From the IMG/VR virus record IMGVR_UViG_3300028920_000101, positions 1 through 47,658 of that record: a stretch of DNA of 47,658 nt; one strand, given 5' to 3'. This document shows, piece after piece, positions 17,247 through 23,785 of this stretch (position 1 is its first letter; each line of letters opens with the position of its first letter). Under the pieces are notes generated by a model. The model was not told the DNA's origin and did not search any database. It worked only from the letters and a program-made list of their open reading frames with translations. Origin of the DNA: a virus. The position numbers were made by a program, and so were the translations under genes.

Positions 17247-17248
17247 GG

Positions 17249-17614
17249 ATGCGCAAGCTCAGGTTACTCAGATGTGTCAGAGGGGACTTCCGCCGAAGCG
17301 TCGCCACGCTCTACGACGAGCTGAGACGAGACAAACGTCTGTGGAAGGGCGAGCCGGGAGACGACAAGTGCTACCTGTTTGTCAGTGTCACCGGCAGACA
17401 CATGACGTTTGTCATGGGGGTTAATGAAACCCTCTTCGGCGAAGGGACACGCTGGGAGCGCAAGCGCCGAGTGATAAAATTCGTAGGCCACCGCATAGAG
17501 GGGGGCTCGTTCTCGGCGCACATGCTCGAGAACTACGCACGCGAATTGGGGATCACACTCGGACTCAAGACGATCCAGAACTGGCTGCAGGAGCAGCAAG
17601 AGGCGGGCACATGA
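17249..17614 (+). CDS. Hypothetical early protein
   Basis: 121 residues, starting MRKLRLLRCVRGDFRRS, two bases after the previous stop, with GAGGTAGGG upstream. The protein is basic, with a strand-rich centre (CYLFVSVTGRHMTFVMG) and a helical C-terminus (LGLKTIQNWLQEQQE). No motif is recognised. Its stop overlaps the next start by four bases. Confidence 0.65.
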   Translation: MRKLRLLRCVRGDFRRSVATLYDELRRDKRLWKGEPGDDKCYLFVSVTGRHMTFVMGVNETLFGEGTRWERKRRVIKFVGHRIEGGSFSAHMLENYARELGITLGLKTIQNWLQEQQEAGT

Positions 17615-17856
17615 GCGCAGAGTACGAGAGGGAGCGAGTACGGGTCGAGCTGCGGCAAAACCAGGGTATGGTGGAGCTCCGGATAGAGGACCCGACGCAG
17701 GTCATTCACATGACCCCCGGCGAAGCGATCAGTTTCGGTGGGGCCATGCTCAAGCTGGGGGTCAGGATCATACGGTCGCAGGCCGGACCAGCGCAGGCCG
17801 GACCAGCGCAGGAGGTCGCGACGGCCCCGAACCGCGATCGCGAAGGCTACAACTAG
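17611..17856 (+). CDS. Hypothetical small protein with C-terminal AGPAQ repeats
   Basis: 81 residues, starting MSAEYERERVRVELRQN, in ATGA overlap with the preceding gene. Near the C-terminus a 15-base direct repeat encodes two AGPAQ units. No known family is seen. Confidence 0.62.
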   Translation: MSAEYERERVRVELRQNQGMVELRIEDPTQVIHMTPGEAISFGGAMLKLGVRIIRSQAGPAQAGPAQEVATAPNRDREGYN

Positions 17857-17910
17857 GCCAACAAAGCGACGTGGCATCCAGAGCACGGCCGAAAATAACA
17901 CATGCGCATA

Positions 17911-17941
17911 TTGACAAGGGTTCGAGACGATGGGCTATAAA
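17911..17941 (+). promoter_or_regulatory. Candidate sigma-70 promoter
   Basis: A perfect TTGACA (17911-17916) and TATAAA (17936-17941) lie 19 bases apart, in a 73-base gap between genes. The long spacer weakens it. If active, transcription would start near 17948, inside the frame that opens at 17930. Confidence 0.4.
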
Positions 17942-18292
17942 AACACCGAGGCCTCGAAGCTAGCTCCACGAAAACAACTACGGCACCTACGGGGCGCAAA
18001 AACCGCGCCCACGTACGTTCTAGCAACAGGCGAGTCAGTTAGCACTGACCCATTGCACCGCATTCGTCTCCAGTCGCTCTGTGGCAGAGTCGGTACGGGG
18101 TTGAAGCTCTTGGACGCGAACGCGAAAATGTTGCGCTCAGGGTGCTGGAACGCACTCCCGGCGGGTGAATCGTCCGCACTGCAGACCACGAAGCCGAGGG
18201 GCCTAGCAGCAGATCATGTTACCTACGCAGATTTTGTGCCAACGCTAACGAGCGTGTCCGCAAAGAACCGACGAAAGGACGGCTGGGTATGA
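17930..18292 (+). CDS. Doubtful hypothetical protein (alternative: untranslated leader)
   Basis: 120 residues, starting MGYKNTEASKLAPRKQL. In favour: its stop overlaps the next start as ATGA. Against: no good Shine-Dalgarno, A-ending codons more frequent than in neighbours, and a possible promoter -10 just inside the frame. The composition is basic with no motif. The stretch also contains short hairpins (GTCAGT-TAGC-ACTGAC, about 18031-18046), so a structured 5' leader or small RNA is an alternative. Confidence 0.42.
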   Translation: MGYKNTEASKLAPRKQLRHLRGAKTAPTYVLATGESVSTDPLHRIRLQSLCGRVGTGLKLLDANAKMLRSGCWNALPAGESSALQTTKPRGLAADHVTYADFVPTLTSVSAKNRRKDGWV

Positions 18293-18525
18293 GCGAGTGG
18301 AAAGAGCTGCTGGCACTGTGGACGATATACAAAGGACCAGCCGACTACCCAGACAAATACGTCGTACGTCGTTTTACGATTGACGAGAAAGGCGCGGTTC
18401 CTGACGCGGCTCCCGCCTACGTAGGAGAGAGCCTCCACGAAGCGCGCAACGCGGTCCCCCGTGGTTCCGAGAAATTGTGCGCTTCCCCGGACGACGCCGC
18501 GTGCATTCTGGAGTCCTGGATATGA
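18289..18525 (+). CDS. Hypothetical small protein
   Basis: 78 residues, starting MSEWKELLALWTIYKGP. It is mixed alpha/beta with segments VVRRFTIDEKGAV and ASPDDAACILESWI. Both ends are in four-base overlaps with neighbours, which supports translation in a coupled series. No family is recognised. Confidence 0.65.
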   Translation: MSEWKELLALWTIYKGPADYPDKYVVRRFTIDEKGAVPDAAPAYVGESLHEARNAVPRGSEKLCASPDDAACILESWI

Positions 18526-18581
18526 ACGACGAAATCCTCGCGGCCATGAGAGCCGTGAGAGAGCAGCAGGAGGCATCGTGA
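18522..18581 (+). CDS. Tiny 19-residue coupling ORF
   Basis: It encodes MNDEILAAMRAVREQQEAS. The ATG overlaps the previous TGA (ATGA) and the TGA overlaps the next GTG (GTGA). Its last codons double as the AGGAGG Shine-Dalgarno of the next gene. It may be a short helical peptide or only a device for translational coupling. Confidence 0.45.
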   Translation: MNDEILAAMRAVREQQEAS

Positions 18582-18985
18582 CAACACTGACGAAGGAGAT
18601 GCGGGAGGACCTCGTGAAACTCATCGGCTCTCCGCGAGAGGACGCTCACCACCTCAATGAGCTGCTGCGCAGCCCGCTCCCCTGCGGGACAGCGGCAACG
18701 CTGCTAGTCTCGAACATGCACGCGTTCTGCAATATTGCCCTGAGAAAGGCCGAGAGCGGACCCGACGCGCCCGAACTCTCCGCCGAGGTGCTGCAGCAAA
18801 TCCGGGATAGAATAGAGGAGGCAGAGCGGGCGCTCACCACGGTAGCAGACCTCTCCATGTATGTGGCTAGAAGCTGTCTCGACGACAAAGAGCTGATCAG
18901 GGCCTATGTGGATGAAATGACGGCCCAGCTCAAGAAGCTACGGAAGCGCAACGCGGAGGCGGCCGATGAAAATATTGCTCACTGA
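18578..18985 (+). CDS. Hypothetical helical protein
   Basis: 135 residues from a GTG at 18578, chosen because AGGAGG lies four bases upstream and the codon overlaps the preceding TGA. It begins MTTLTKEMREDLVKLIGS and is almost entirely helical, with a coiled C-terminus (EMTAQLKKLRKRNAEAADE). Composition and helical layout recall the 21517 and 21749 products. Function is unknown. Confidence 0.68.
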   Translation: MTTLTKEMREDLVKLIGSPREDAHHLNELLRSPLPCGTAATLLVSNMHAFCNIALRKAESGPDAPELSAEVLQQIRDRIEEAERALTTVADLSMYVARSCLDDKELIRAYVDEMTAQLKKLRKRNAEAADENIAH

Positions 18986-19688
18986 GGCCCTGCGTCAGGT
19001 CGCCGAGGAGGTGGACCGACATACGGCTCTCTCAGCAGAAAACTCGGGGATGACACCCTCGTGCGAGCGCGGATGTCATCATTGTTGCCGACAACTCGCG
19101 CTGACGAGTACCCCGGAGATGCTGGGCTGCCTCTGCGCGCTCGGAGAGAGGCGCTTTCGGCAGCGCTGGCGAGAGAATAAAGCCATGTACGAACGCCAGC
19201 TCGAGCTGCTGGCCGCGCCGCACAACGTCAGTTGTAAGTCGTGGTTCCTCGGCCAACACGACTGCTTTTTTCTCCACGACAACGAGTGTCTCGTGTACTC
19301 GAACCGTCCGGTGGCGTGCCGGACGCACGTGTCTCTTTCTCCGGCCGAGAGATGCGCCGCAAACGCCCCAGACCCGACGATGGTGGTCCTGAGAGTATCG
19401 GATATCAGGACCTGGGCCATCCAGATGCACGCGGACATCGCGGAAAAGCTCGGCCTGCTCTCGTTGGGGTCAGCCCCCATTCCTATCGCGATGGACGTCG
19501 CCGTAGCGTTTTGGTCTCACGGGGTCGCCGCGGCCAACGAGATGATGCGCAGGCACGGAATCGACACGGCAGAGGGGACCCTAGCGCGATGGGGGCACAT
19601 AGAAGGGAAGGTGATAGAGCTGCCGCTGCACGTGAGTGCGTCACGCAAACCTGTGGCCGCTGCGGCCGGACAATCACCTACTTGCTAG
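18966..19688 (+). CDS. YkgJ-type cysteine-cluster protein
   Basis: 240 residues, starting MKILLTEALRQVAEEVD. Cys clusters CERGCHHCC (about 33-41), C90 and C99, then CLVYSNRPVACRTH (about 108-121) follow the YkgJ (UPF0153) pattern, in which the Cys residues bind Zn or an Fe-S centre. The family's function is poorly known. GGAGGCGG precedes the ATG. It is unusual in a phage. The C-terminal ~30 residues overlap another plausible frame (19589-19711), so the true end deserves care. Confidence 0.72.
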   Translation: MKILLTEALRQVAEEVDRHTALSAENSGMTPSCERGCHHCCRQLALTSTPEMLGCLCALGERRFRQRWRENKAMYERQLELLAAPHNVSCKSWFLGQHDCFFLHDNECLVYSNRPVACRTHVSLSPAERCAANAPDPTMVVLRVSDIRTWAIQMHADIAEKLGLLSLGSAPIPIAMDVAVAFWSHGVAAANEMMRRHGIDTAEGTLARWGHIEGKVIELPLHVSASRKPVAAAAGQSPTC

Positions 19689-19711
19689 AGAGAGGGATAC
19701 ACCATCGATGA
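19589..19711 (+). CDS. Possible small zinc-ribbon-like ORF overlapping the YkgJ gene
   Basis: A 40-residue frame from ATG 19589 ends CVTQTCGRCGRTITYLLERGIHHR, read here in two parts: a Cys-x4-Cys-x2-Cys cluster, then a short helix ending GIHHR. Its TGA overlaps the next ATG as ATGA, as in most junctions here. It overlaps the 3' end of the 18966-19688 gene in another frame. It may be a real micro-gene or the displaced tail of the longer one. Confidence 0.35.
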   Translation: MGAHRREGDRAAAARECVTQTCGRCGRTITYLLERGIHHR

Positions 19712-19902
19712 GCCGATCTGCGACGAGAGAGGAAATTCGAGCAACGGTGAAACAGTGCTGTGAACTCATGGACGGGGTGGAGGCGTGCATCGATACCAAA
19801 TGGCCGGTGCTGCCAACGGGGGCCAGACGCCTGCTTCAGCAGGCCCTGTTCTCGTTGAGGGTGGCCAAGGATAGGCTCATGGCTACAGAGGAGCGCCTAT
19901 GA
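19708..19902 (+). CDS. Hypothetical small helical protein
   Basis: 64 residues from the ATG at 19708 (MSRSATREEIRATVKQC), preceded by GAGAGGGAT. It is helical with two adjacent Cys residues (KQCCELMDG). The stop overlaps the next ATG (ATGA). No family is recognised. Confidence 0.6.
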   Translation: MSRSATREEIRATVKQCCELMDGVEACIDTKWPVLPTGARRLLQQALFSLRVAKDRLMATEERL

Positions 19903-20165
19903 CGAAGAAAGAGGACATGAAGAGATTTCTCGACGATGATATCGAGATGAAGCTGTTGAACGAGGTGTTTCCGGAAATCGTCTATCGACAGTGCCCGGTT
20001 TGCGAGCCCGGCAACATCATAGACATAGAAGCGACACGAGGCCTCTCTCACCTACGCGAGGCCACGGTGGAATGCGGACAGTGCGGCCGCGTGTTCCTCT
20101 ACGACGGCCGAGAGAATAGCTACACGGCGTTGCCGCGGGCGCACGAGGCCAACGAGCAGCCATGA
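19899..20165 (+). CDS. Small zinc-ribbon protein
   Basis: 88 residues, starting MTKKEDMKRFLDDDIEMK. A CPVC pair (residues 32-35) and a CGQCGRVF pair (59-62) form a two-knuckle zinc ribbon, spaced by about 24 residues. This suggests binding to nucleic acid or protein. It is in ATGA overlap at both ends, and the neighbour on the right is an HTH regulator. Confidence 0.66.
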   Translation: MTKKEDMKRFLDDDIEMKLLNEVFPEIVYRQCPVCEPGNIIDIEATRGLSHLREATVECGQCGRVFLYDGRENSYTALPRAHEANEQP

Positions 20166-20374
20166 GACAGTTCAGCTTGCCACGAGCGTTGCGCATGGCC
20201 CGCGCCAGATGCGACATGTCTCAGGGAGAACTCGCCGAGAAGTTGGGCGTCAGTAGCGCGTATGTCTCGCTGATGGAGAGCGGACAGCGCAGCCCACGCT
20301 GGCAGACCATCGAGGAAATCGCGGCGGTCACGAAGTTGAGGATCGACCTGCTCATCATGCTAGGGCGGCTATGA
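20162..20374 (+). CDS. XRE-family (Cro/CI-type) HTH regulator
   Basis: 70 residues, starting MRQFSLPRALRMARARC. Residues ~8-62 are a full lambda-repressor-like HTH: RMARARCDMSQGELAEKLG, then VSSAYVSLMESGQRSP, then a helix of the IEEIAAVTKL type. There is no dimerisation or peptidase domain, so it resembles Cro more than CI. It may act in the lysis-lysogeny switch, but its position inside a long operon rather than at a divergent promoter leaves this open. Confidence 0.85.
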   Translation: MRQFSLPRALRMARARCDMSQGELAEKLGVSSAYVSLMESGQRSPRWQTIEEIAAVTKLRIDLLIMLGRL

Positions 20375-20553
20375 CCCTGCAGACCATCTGGGACATATTT
20401 TGTTCGACGAGTGCGCCCTGGCTGATGGGGCTCTGGCTCGCCGACGCCGCACAGTTTTTCTGGAGCCGGGAGCGCACGAAAACAGGGTGGGCTGTGCTGA
20501 TGTTCGGACTCGGCGCAGCAGCTCTTCTGCTATGGGAGATGAAAGACGTATGA
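20371..20553 (+). CDS. Small membrane protein
   Basis: 60 residues with two hydrophobic segments (about 10-31 and 39-56), separated by SRERTKTG. It is ATGA-linked to the HTH gene. The size is in the holin-like range, but it is far from the lysis cassette and may instead be an exclusion or membrane-anchored accessory protein. Confidence 0.6.
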   Translation: MTLQTIWDIFCSTSAPWLMGLWLADAAQFFWSRERTKTGWAVLMFGLGAAALLLWEMKDV

Positions 20554-21026
20554 CCAACAACACGAGGGGAACCACAGTGACAGAGAGCCCGAGCGCAATG
20601 GCGGCGGCACGACGCGATTCCGCCCTGAAAGCCACCGTTGTCGAGCACGCCGCGATGCTGGCGCACGAGGCCAATCGTTGGTACTGCGCGACGATGGGAG
20701 AGGGCATCCAGCCGTCCTGGACCGAGGCGCCCGATTGGCAGGTAGCATCGGCAGTACTGGGCGCCCGAGCGATCTGGGACAACCCGAAGCTGACGCCCGA
20801 GGAGATTCACCAGATATGGTTGGAACTCAAGCACGCCGATGGCTGGCAGTACGGAGAGACCAAGGACGCGGAGGCAAAGCGACATCCGTGCATGGTCCCG
20901 TACGAGGAGCTTCCGCCAGAGCAGCGGGCGAAAGACGCCGTATTTGGCGCTGTCGTCCGGAGCGCCTTCGCTCTGCTCGAATGCGTCCACGTCTGTAGCC
21001 CAACGAGACAGGCAGACCATGAATGA
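20550..21026 (+). CDS. RyR-domain protein
   Basis: 158 residues from the ATG at 20550 (MTNNTRGTTVTESPSAM), in ATGA overlap. Residues ~33-135 match the ryanodine-receptor RyR fold found in many phage and bacterial proteins: HEANRWYC, then PSWTEAPDWQ, GWQYGETKDAEAKRHPC, VPYEELPPEQRAKD, and a helix. The aromatic and HPC/VPY residues are conserved. In bacteria some RyR-domain proteins are thought to sense nucleotide ligands or to be linked with defence or stress. The role here is unknown. Confidence 0.82.
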   Translation: MTNNTRGTTVTESPSAMAAARRDSALKATVVEHAAMLAHEANRWYCATMGEGIQPSWTEAPDWQVASAVLGARAIWDNPKLTPEEIHQIWLELKHADGWQYGETKDAEAKRHPCMVPYEELPPEQRAKDAVFGAVVRSAFALLECVHVCSPTRQADHE

Positions 21027-21312
21027 GCCCACCGAAGGGATGATCACCGAGACGGAGCTCGCGGGCATCGTCAACGCGTACTGCACGGGAGAGTGCGTCG
21101 AGACCGAGTGCGTGTGGTGTCGCATCTACCGCGCAGTGACGGCGCTGAGAGCCATACGCACGGAACTAGGCATGAGAATCGGGAGCACAGAAATCGAGAT
21201 TTTAGCACACGTCGAGGAGCTGCACAGCGAGTACCGCTCAGCGCTCGGAATCTTGCGAGAGGCCCAAAACGTGTTGCACGATTTCGAGCCAGAGGAGACC
21301 GACGGGAGATGA
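21019..21312 (+). CDS. Hypothetical small protein with a Cys cluster
   Basis: 97 residues from the ATG at 21019 (MNEPTEGMITETELAGI), overlapping the RyR gene by eight bases. Cys residues in CTGECVETECVWC (about 22-34) could bind a metal; the rest is helical and coiled. No family is recognised. Confidence 0.6.
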   Translation: MNEPTEGMITETELAGIVNAYCTGECVETECVWCRIYRAVTALRAIRTELGMRIGSTEIEILAHVEELHSEYRSALGILREAQNVLHDFEPEETDGR

Positions 21313-21524
21313 CAACCAATGACTTCGCGACGACGCAGACCATCACGAGGGTCACAGACAACGTGGTGACCCTCATCGACGACTTACTGACACGACACGC
21401 GGACGAGCTAGGCCAGGAGCTATTCGCGGTTCTAGGGGCGGCTCTGATGCATACGACGCGCTTGGGCGAATCGCTGCGACGAGCCGAGAGGATACTCGCC
21501 GAGAAGGAGAATAGCGGTGGCTGA
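21309..21524 (+). CDS. Hypothetical small helical protein
   Basis: 71 residues, starting MTTNDFATTQTITRVTD, in ATGA overlap with the preceding gene. It is helical throughout. Its length and composition are close to the 21517 and 21749 products, and it may be a distant member of the same expanded set. Confidence 0.6.
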   Translation: MTTNDFATTQTITRVTDNVVTLIDDLLTRHADELGQELFAVLGAALMHTTRLGESLRRAERILAEKENSGG

Positions 21525-21756
21525 CGACCTGCGGCAGCAAATGACGACGACGGCTGAGGCGATGATAAGAGCCTTGCTGACACTCCAAGACCTCGCGCGC
21601 TCGACGAGAGCCCCCGGAGACAGTACGCAGACAGCGTGTCACCTCCACACGCTCCACGCGCTCTGTCACATGAGCAAGGTCATGATGGAATTGCACAAGA
21701 TGTCGGTCTGTTATTCTCTCGGGACCGAGGACTGCAAGGAGACGAGCGATGGTTGA
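21517..21756 (+). CDS. Hypothetical helical protein, paralogue of the next gene
   Basis: 79 residues from a GTG at 21517 with AAGGAGA seven bases upstream. The segment MSKVMMELHKMSVCYSLG aligns with LTMMELHALTMAYMVATR in the next gene. It is all-helical. Function is unknown. Confidence 0.62.
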   Translation: MADDLRQQMTTTAEAMIRALLTLQDLARSTRAPGDSTQTACHLHTLHALCHMSKVMMELHKMSVCYSLGTEDCKETSDG

Positions 21757-22072
21757 CACATTCGAGAAGGAGTTGGCGAAGCTGCTCCAGAACGCCCTCG
21801 GGGTCGCGGAGAAGCTCGCCTTCATGGCCTCGACGCTGCGAGCCGACCCGAAACAGAACGAGGCTTACGACCGCGCCACCAGAGCGACCTCGCTCATGCA
21901 CCTGACAATGATGGAACTGCACGCGCTCACGATGGCCTACATGGTCGCGACCAGGGACGAGTTTGAAACCCTGGCGGGGATGCACCCGCTCACGATGAGC
22001 TACATGGCTGCGACGAGGGACGAGTTCGAGGCGTACATAGCAGAGAGGAGCGAGAGACAGGGCGATGAGTAG
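21749..22072 (+). CDS. Hypothetical helical protein with an internal duplication
   Basis: 107 residues, starting MVDTFEKELAKLLQNAL. The C-terminal half holds two similar copies: HALTMAYMVATRDEFE, then HPLTMSYMAATRDEFE. It is a paralogue of the 21517 product and overlaps it by eight bases. No known family is recognised. Confidence 0.65.
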   Translation: MVDTFEKELAKLLQNALGVAEKLAFMASTLRADPKQNEAYDRATRATSLMHLTMMELHALTMAYMVATRDEFETLAGMHPLTMSYMAATRDEFEAYIAERSERQGDE

Positions 22073-22307
22073 CGCATCATGGATGATACTGGGGACCTCG
22101 GCGCTCGTCGGCGCTGTTGGGGCGGGTGCGTTCGCGACGCTGTTCTTGCGCCTAGACCGAAGGATGCGAGAGTGCCTAATCTGCGTGGTCGAGCTGGTGC
22201 AGAGCAATCACGAGCGAATCCGGGCCGTAGAGCAGCGTCTGCAGGGCTGCAATAGGGACTATGAAGGAGGGGACTTTGGAGACAGGAATTGTGAGCAGAG
22301 GAACTGA
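22065..22307 (+). CDS. N-anchored membrane protein
   Basis: 80 residues, starting MSSASWMILGTSALVGAVG. A single hydrophobic helix (about 6-28) is followed by a charged helix (VVELVQSNHERIRAVEQRL). The topology resembles small phage accessory or i-spanin-like proteins. Its 3' end lies in the first copy of a G-rich direct repeat. Confidence 0.58.
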   Translation: MSSASWMILGTSALVGAVGAGAFATLFLRLDRRMRECLICVVELVQSNHERIRAVEQRLQGCNRDYEGGDFGDRNCEQRN

Positions 22308-22380
22308 CGGAAGCCGTGCCCCCCGGCGTACGCTGAATATATTGGGGACTTTGCGAGGAGGAATTGTGAGAAGAGGTAAA
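22269..22380. repeat. G-rich direct repeat, two copies 75 bases apart
   Basis: Copies at about 22269-22304 and 22344-22379 share GGGGACTTTG, a short variable part, then GGAATTGTGAG-AGAGG. The first copy overlaps the end of the 22065 gene. A G9-T-G6 run follows at 22384-22399. No known element is recognised. Confidence 0.7.
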
Positions 22381-22650
22381 TTAGGGGGGGGGTGGGGGGA
22401 CCCATGCGTGGATCGGATACGTACCCATGTGGTCCCGCCCTCCTGGGTGCAGTGGGTCAGGACCAGGGGCAGAGTTGGCTCGAGCCCTGCAGAGAAGTGA
22501 GGGAATCCAGTGAATCCGAGGCCTCGGTGCGCGTGGAATCCAAGGAATTCCAAGAATTCAGGGACGCATATAGCTTAGTTAACGATATTCTATGTCCGTA
22601 AGGCCTCGATAATACTAACCTTTTTTGAGCCATTACATTGAGTGGAATCC
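22308..22650. other. Longest non-coding gap of the early region
   Basis: No convincing gene is seen in these 343 bases. They hold the second G-rich repeat copy, the G9-T-G6 run, a GAGGCCTC palindrome, a cluster of GGAATCC/GGAATTCC motifs, and an AT-rich stretch (22565-22635) just before the 22651 gene that includes GATAAT. A promoter for the downstream operon is likely here, but the exact elements cannot be fixed. Confidence 0.55.
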
Positions 22651-23127
22651 ATGCCTCTCGAGACAGGAAAACCGCCGATCCGAAAAGCTCAAGGAAATCA
22701 GCCAACTTCAGACGTTTCCTCGAAACAACCTCATGATTTTCCCCGTCCGAGCTCTACTTCCAGAGCTTACCTTGACTCTAAGGGCCTGAAAGCACTGTGG
22801 GTTTCGCTCCCTGTGGCCCTAGACGCCCGTCTGCGCGACGTAGCGGCCAAGGCCGACCTACCCATAGCGGTGGTGGTGAGGACGCTGCTAGAGCGGTACC
22901 TAGGCCCATTAGAGGCAAGTCTGAAAAACGAGAATTCGCTGAATTCTGCGCCGGAGAAACTGCGGCATGAGCGCAAGCTCGGTGCCGCAGACGTCCGCCG
23001 TCACACCTATCGTCAGATCGCTGCCCGCGGGGGCACGCCGAGAGACAAGACCGGGAGGATAATCCCGCCAGAAGAGTACGCGTATCGAATCCCGCCCAAG
23101 AGCGAGCCCGAGGAGCCCGAGTCCTAG
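22651..23127 (+). CDS. Ribbon-helix-helix DNA-binding protein
   Basis: 158 residues from the ATG at 22651 (MPLETGKPPIRKAQGNQ), with GAGTGGA upstream; a GTG nine bases earlier is also possible. Residues ~48-86 (ALWVSLPVALDARLRDVA, then KADLPIAVVVRTLLERYL) follow the strand-helix-helix pattern of CopG/Arc-like repressors. Basic, disordered flanks surround it. It is probably a transcription regulator of this region, perhaps acting on the repeat-rich gap upstream. Confidence 0.6.
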   Translation: MPLETGKPPIRKAQGNQPTSDVSSKQPHDFPRPSSTSRAYLDSKGLKALWVSLPVALDARLRDVAAKADLPIAVVVRTLLERYLGPLEASLKNENSLNSAPEKLRHERKLGAADVRRHTYRQIAARGGTPRDKTGRIIPPEEYAYRIPPKSEPEEPES

Positions 23128-23252
23128 CTGTATCACATCCGTGCACAAAATTCGCCAGCGTAAAAACGTGTGGAAAAAAACTTGCGCAAGCGATAATCGC
23201 GCGCCAGACTATTTGCACGCACACAAAAAACCGCACGCAGAAGGGATTCGCC
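23128..23252 (+). promoter_or_regulatory. A-rich gap, possible promoter for the ribozyme operon
   Basis: A 125-base gap with AT-rich and A-tract segments (AAAAACG, GGAAAAAAAC) and GATAAT at 23192-23197, without a clear -35. It is the last sizeable gap before the tiny genes and the ribozyme cassettes, so their promoter may lie here. The evidence is composition only. Confidence 0.3.
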
Positions 23253-23348
23253 ATGTGGACACTTGCCGACTCACTCACCGCTGCCGCACTATCCGCTGCA
23301 GCCCTGGCCGCGCCATGGGCGCTCGTTATCGCTGGCTTGGGCCAGTAG
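23253..23348 (+). CDS. 31-residue hydrophobic peptide
   Basis: It encodes a peptide starting MWTLADSLTAAALSAAAL and ending WALVIAGLGQ, mostly a single hydrophobic helix. AAGGGATTCGCC precedes the ATG. It is probably a membrane micro-protein. The stop and the next Shine-Dalgarno share the sequence GGGCCAGTAGGAGGGG, which recurs at the next junction. Confidence 0.55.
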   Translation: MWTLADSLTAAALSAAALAAPWALVIAGLGQ

Positions 23349-23360
23349 GAGGGGATCACG

Positions 23361-23543
23361 ATGCAGGACGTACTCGTTGTTACGAAGACGGAGCTCAAGC
23401 GCCGGTGGGCGGGACGCAACGCCCACAGTGTGGACAAGTTGAGCTACAAAGCGTGGCTGAAGCTAGAGCTCGAGATACTCGTTGACGAGAAGGCTGGCGA
23501 CTGCGCCATGGCTCGCGCATGCCGCAAGGCGCTGGGCCAGTAG
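23361..23543 (+). CDS. Hypothetical small basic protein
   Basis: 60 residues, starting MQDVLVVTKTELKRRWA, with TAGGAGGGG upstream. It is helical and basic, and ends in LGQ like the preceding peptide. No family is recognised. Confidence 0.62.
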   Translation: MQDVLVVTKTELKRRWAGRNAHSVDKLSYKAWLKLELEILVDEKAGDCAMARACRKALGQ

Positions 23544-23552
23544 GGGGACGTC

Positions 23553-23702
23553 ATGGCGCACAGGGACCCCATGGACATCGTGCTCGCCCTGGCCGTCATC
23601 GCGGGCCTACTCCTCTCGGGACTTGGTGCCTACCGCGACTATGATGCGCTATTCGGCACGGTAGAGACGCCGCGCCAGGTATGGAACCGCTTGGTTGACT
23701 GA
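23553..23702 (+). CDS. 49-residue membrane-anchored peptide
   Basis: It starts MAHRDPMDIVLALAVIAG; a hydrophobic helix (about 7-25) is followed by a polar tail ending NRLVD. TAGGGGGAC precedes the ATG. Its TGA touches the 5' side of the first hammerhead ribozyme. Confidence 0.6.
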   Translation: MAHRDPMDIVLALAVIAGLLLSGLGAYRDYDALFGTVETPRQVWNRLVD

Positions 23703-23757
23703 GCCCACTGATGAGTCTCTTGGCCGAGACGAAACGCCCCCGGTGGGGCGTCTGGGT
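23703..23757 (+). ncRNA. Hammerhead ribozyme 1 (type I)
   Basis: The core CTGATGA (23708-23714) and GAAA (23731-23734) are both present. Stem II is GTCTC/GAGAC with loop TTGGCC. Stem III is CGCCCC/GGGGCG with loop CGGT, and is followed by UC. Stem I pairs GCCCA (23703-23707) with TGGGT (23753-23757), the outer pair being G-U. The predicted cut is after C23752, giving the next gene a 33-nt leader. The 5' edge abuts the TGA of the gene before. Confidence 0.94.
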
Positions 23758-23785
23758 AGCCAACAACGCACGAAAGGGAACAGCC

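Noticed and set aside
19032-19480. Minus-strand ORFs opposite the YkgJ gene
   Set aside because: The plus-strand frame has motifs, a Shine-Dalgarno and operon coupling; the minus frames have none.
22261-22500. 79-residue ORF over the G-rich repeats
   Set aside because: It overlaps the previous gene, crosses the G run, and its repeats reflect DNA repeats rather than protein conservation.
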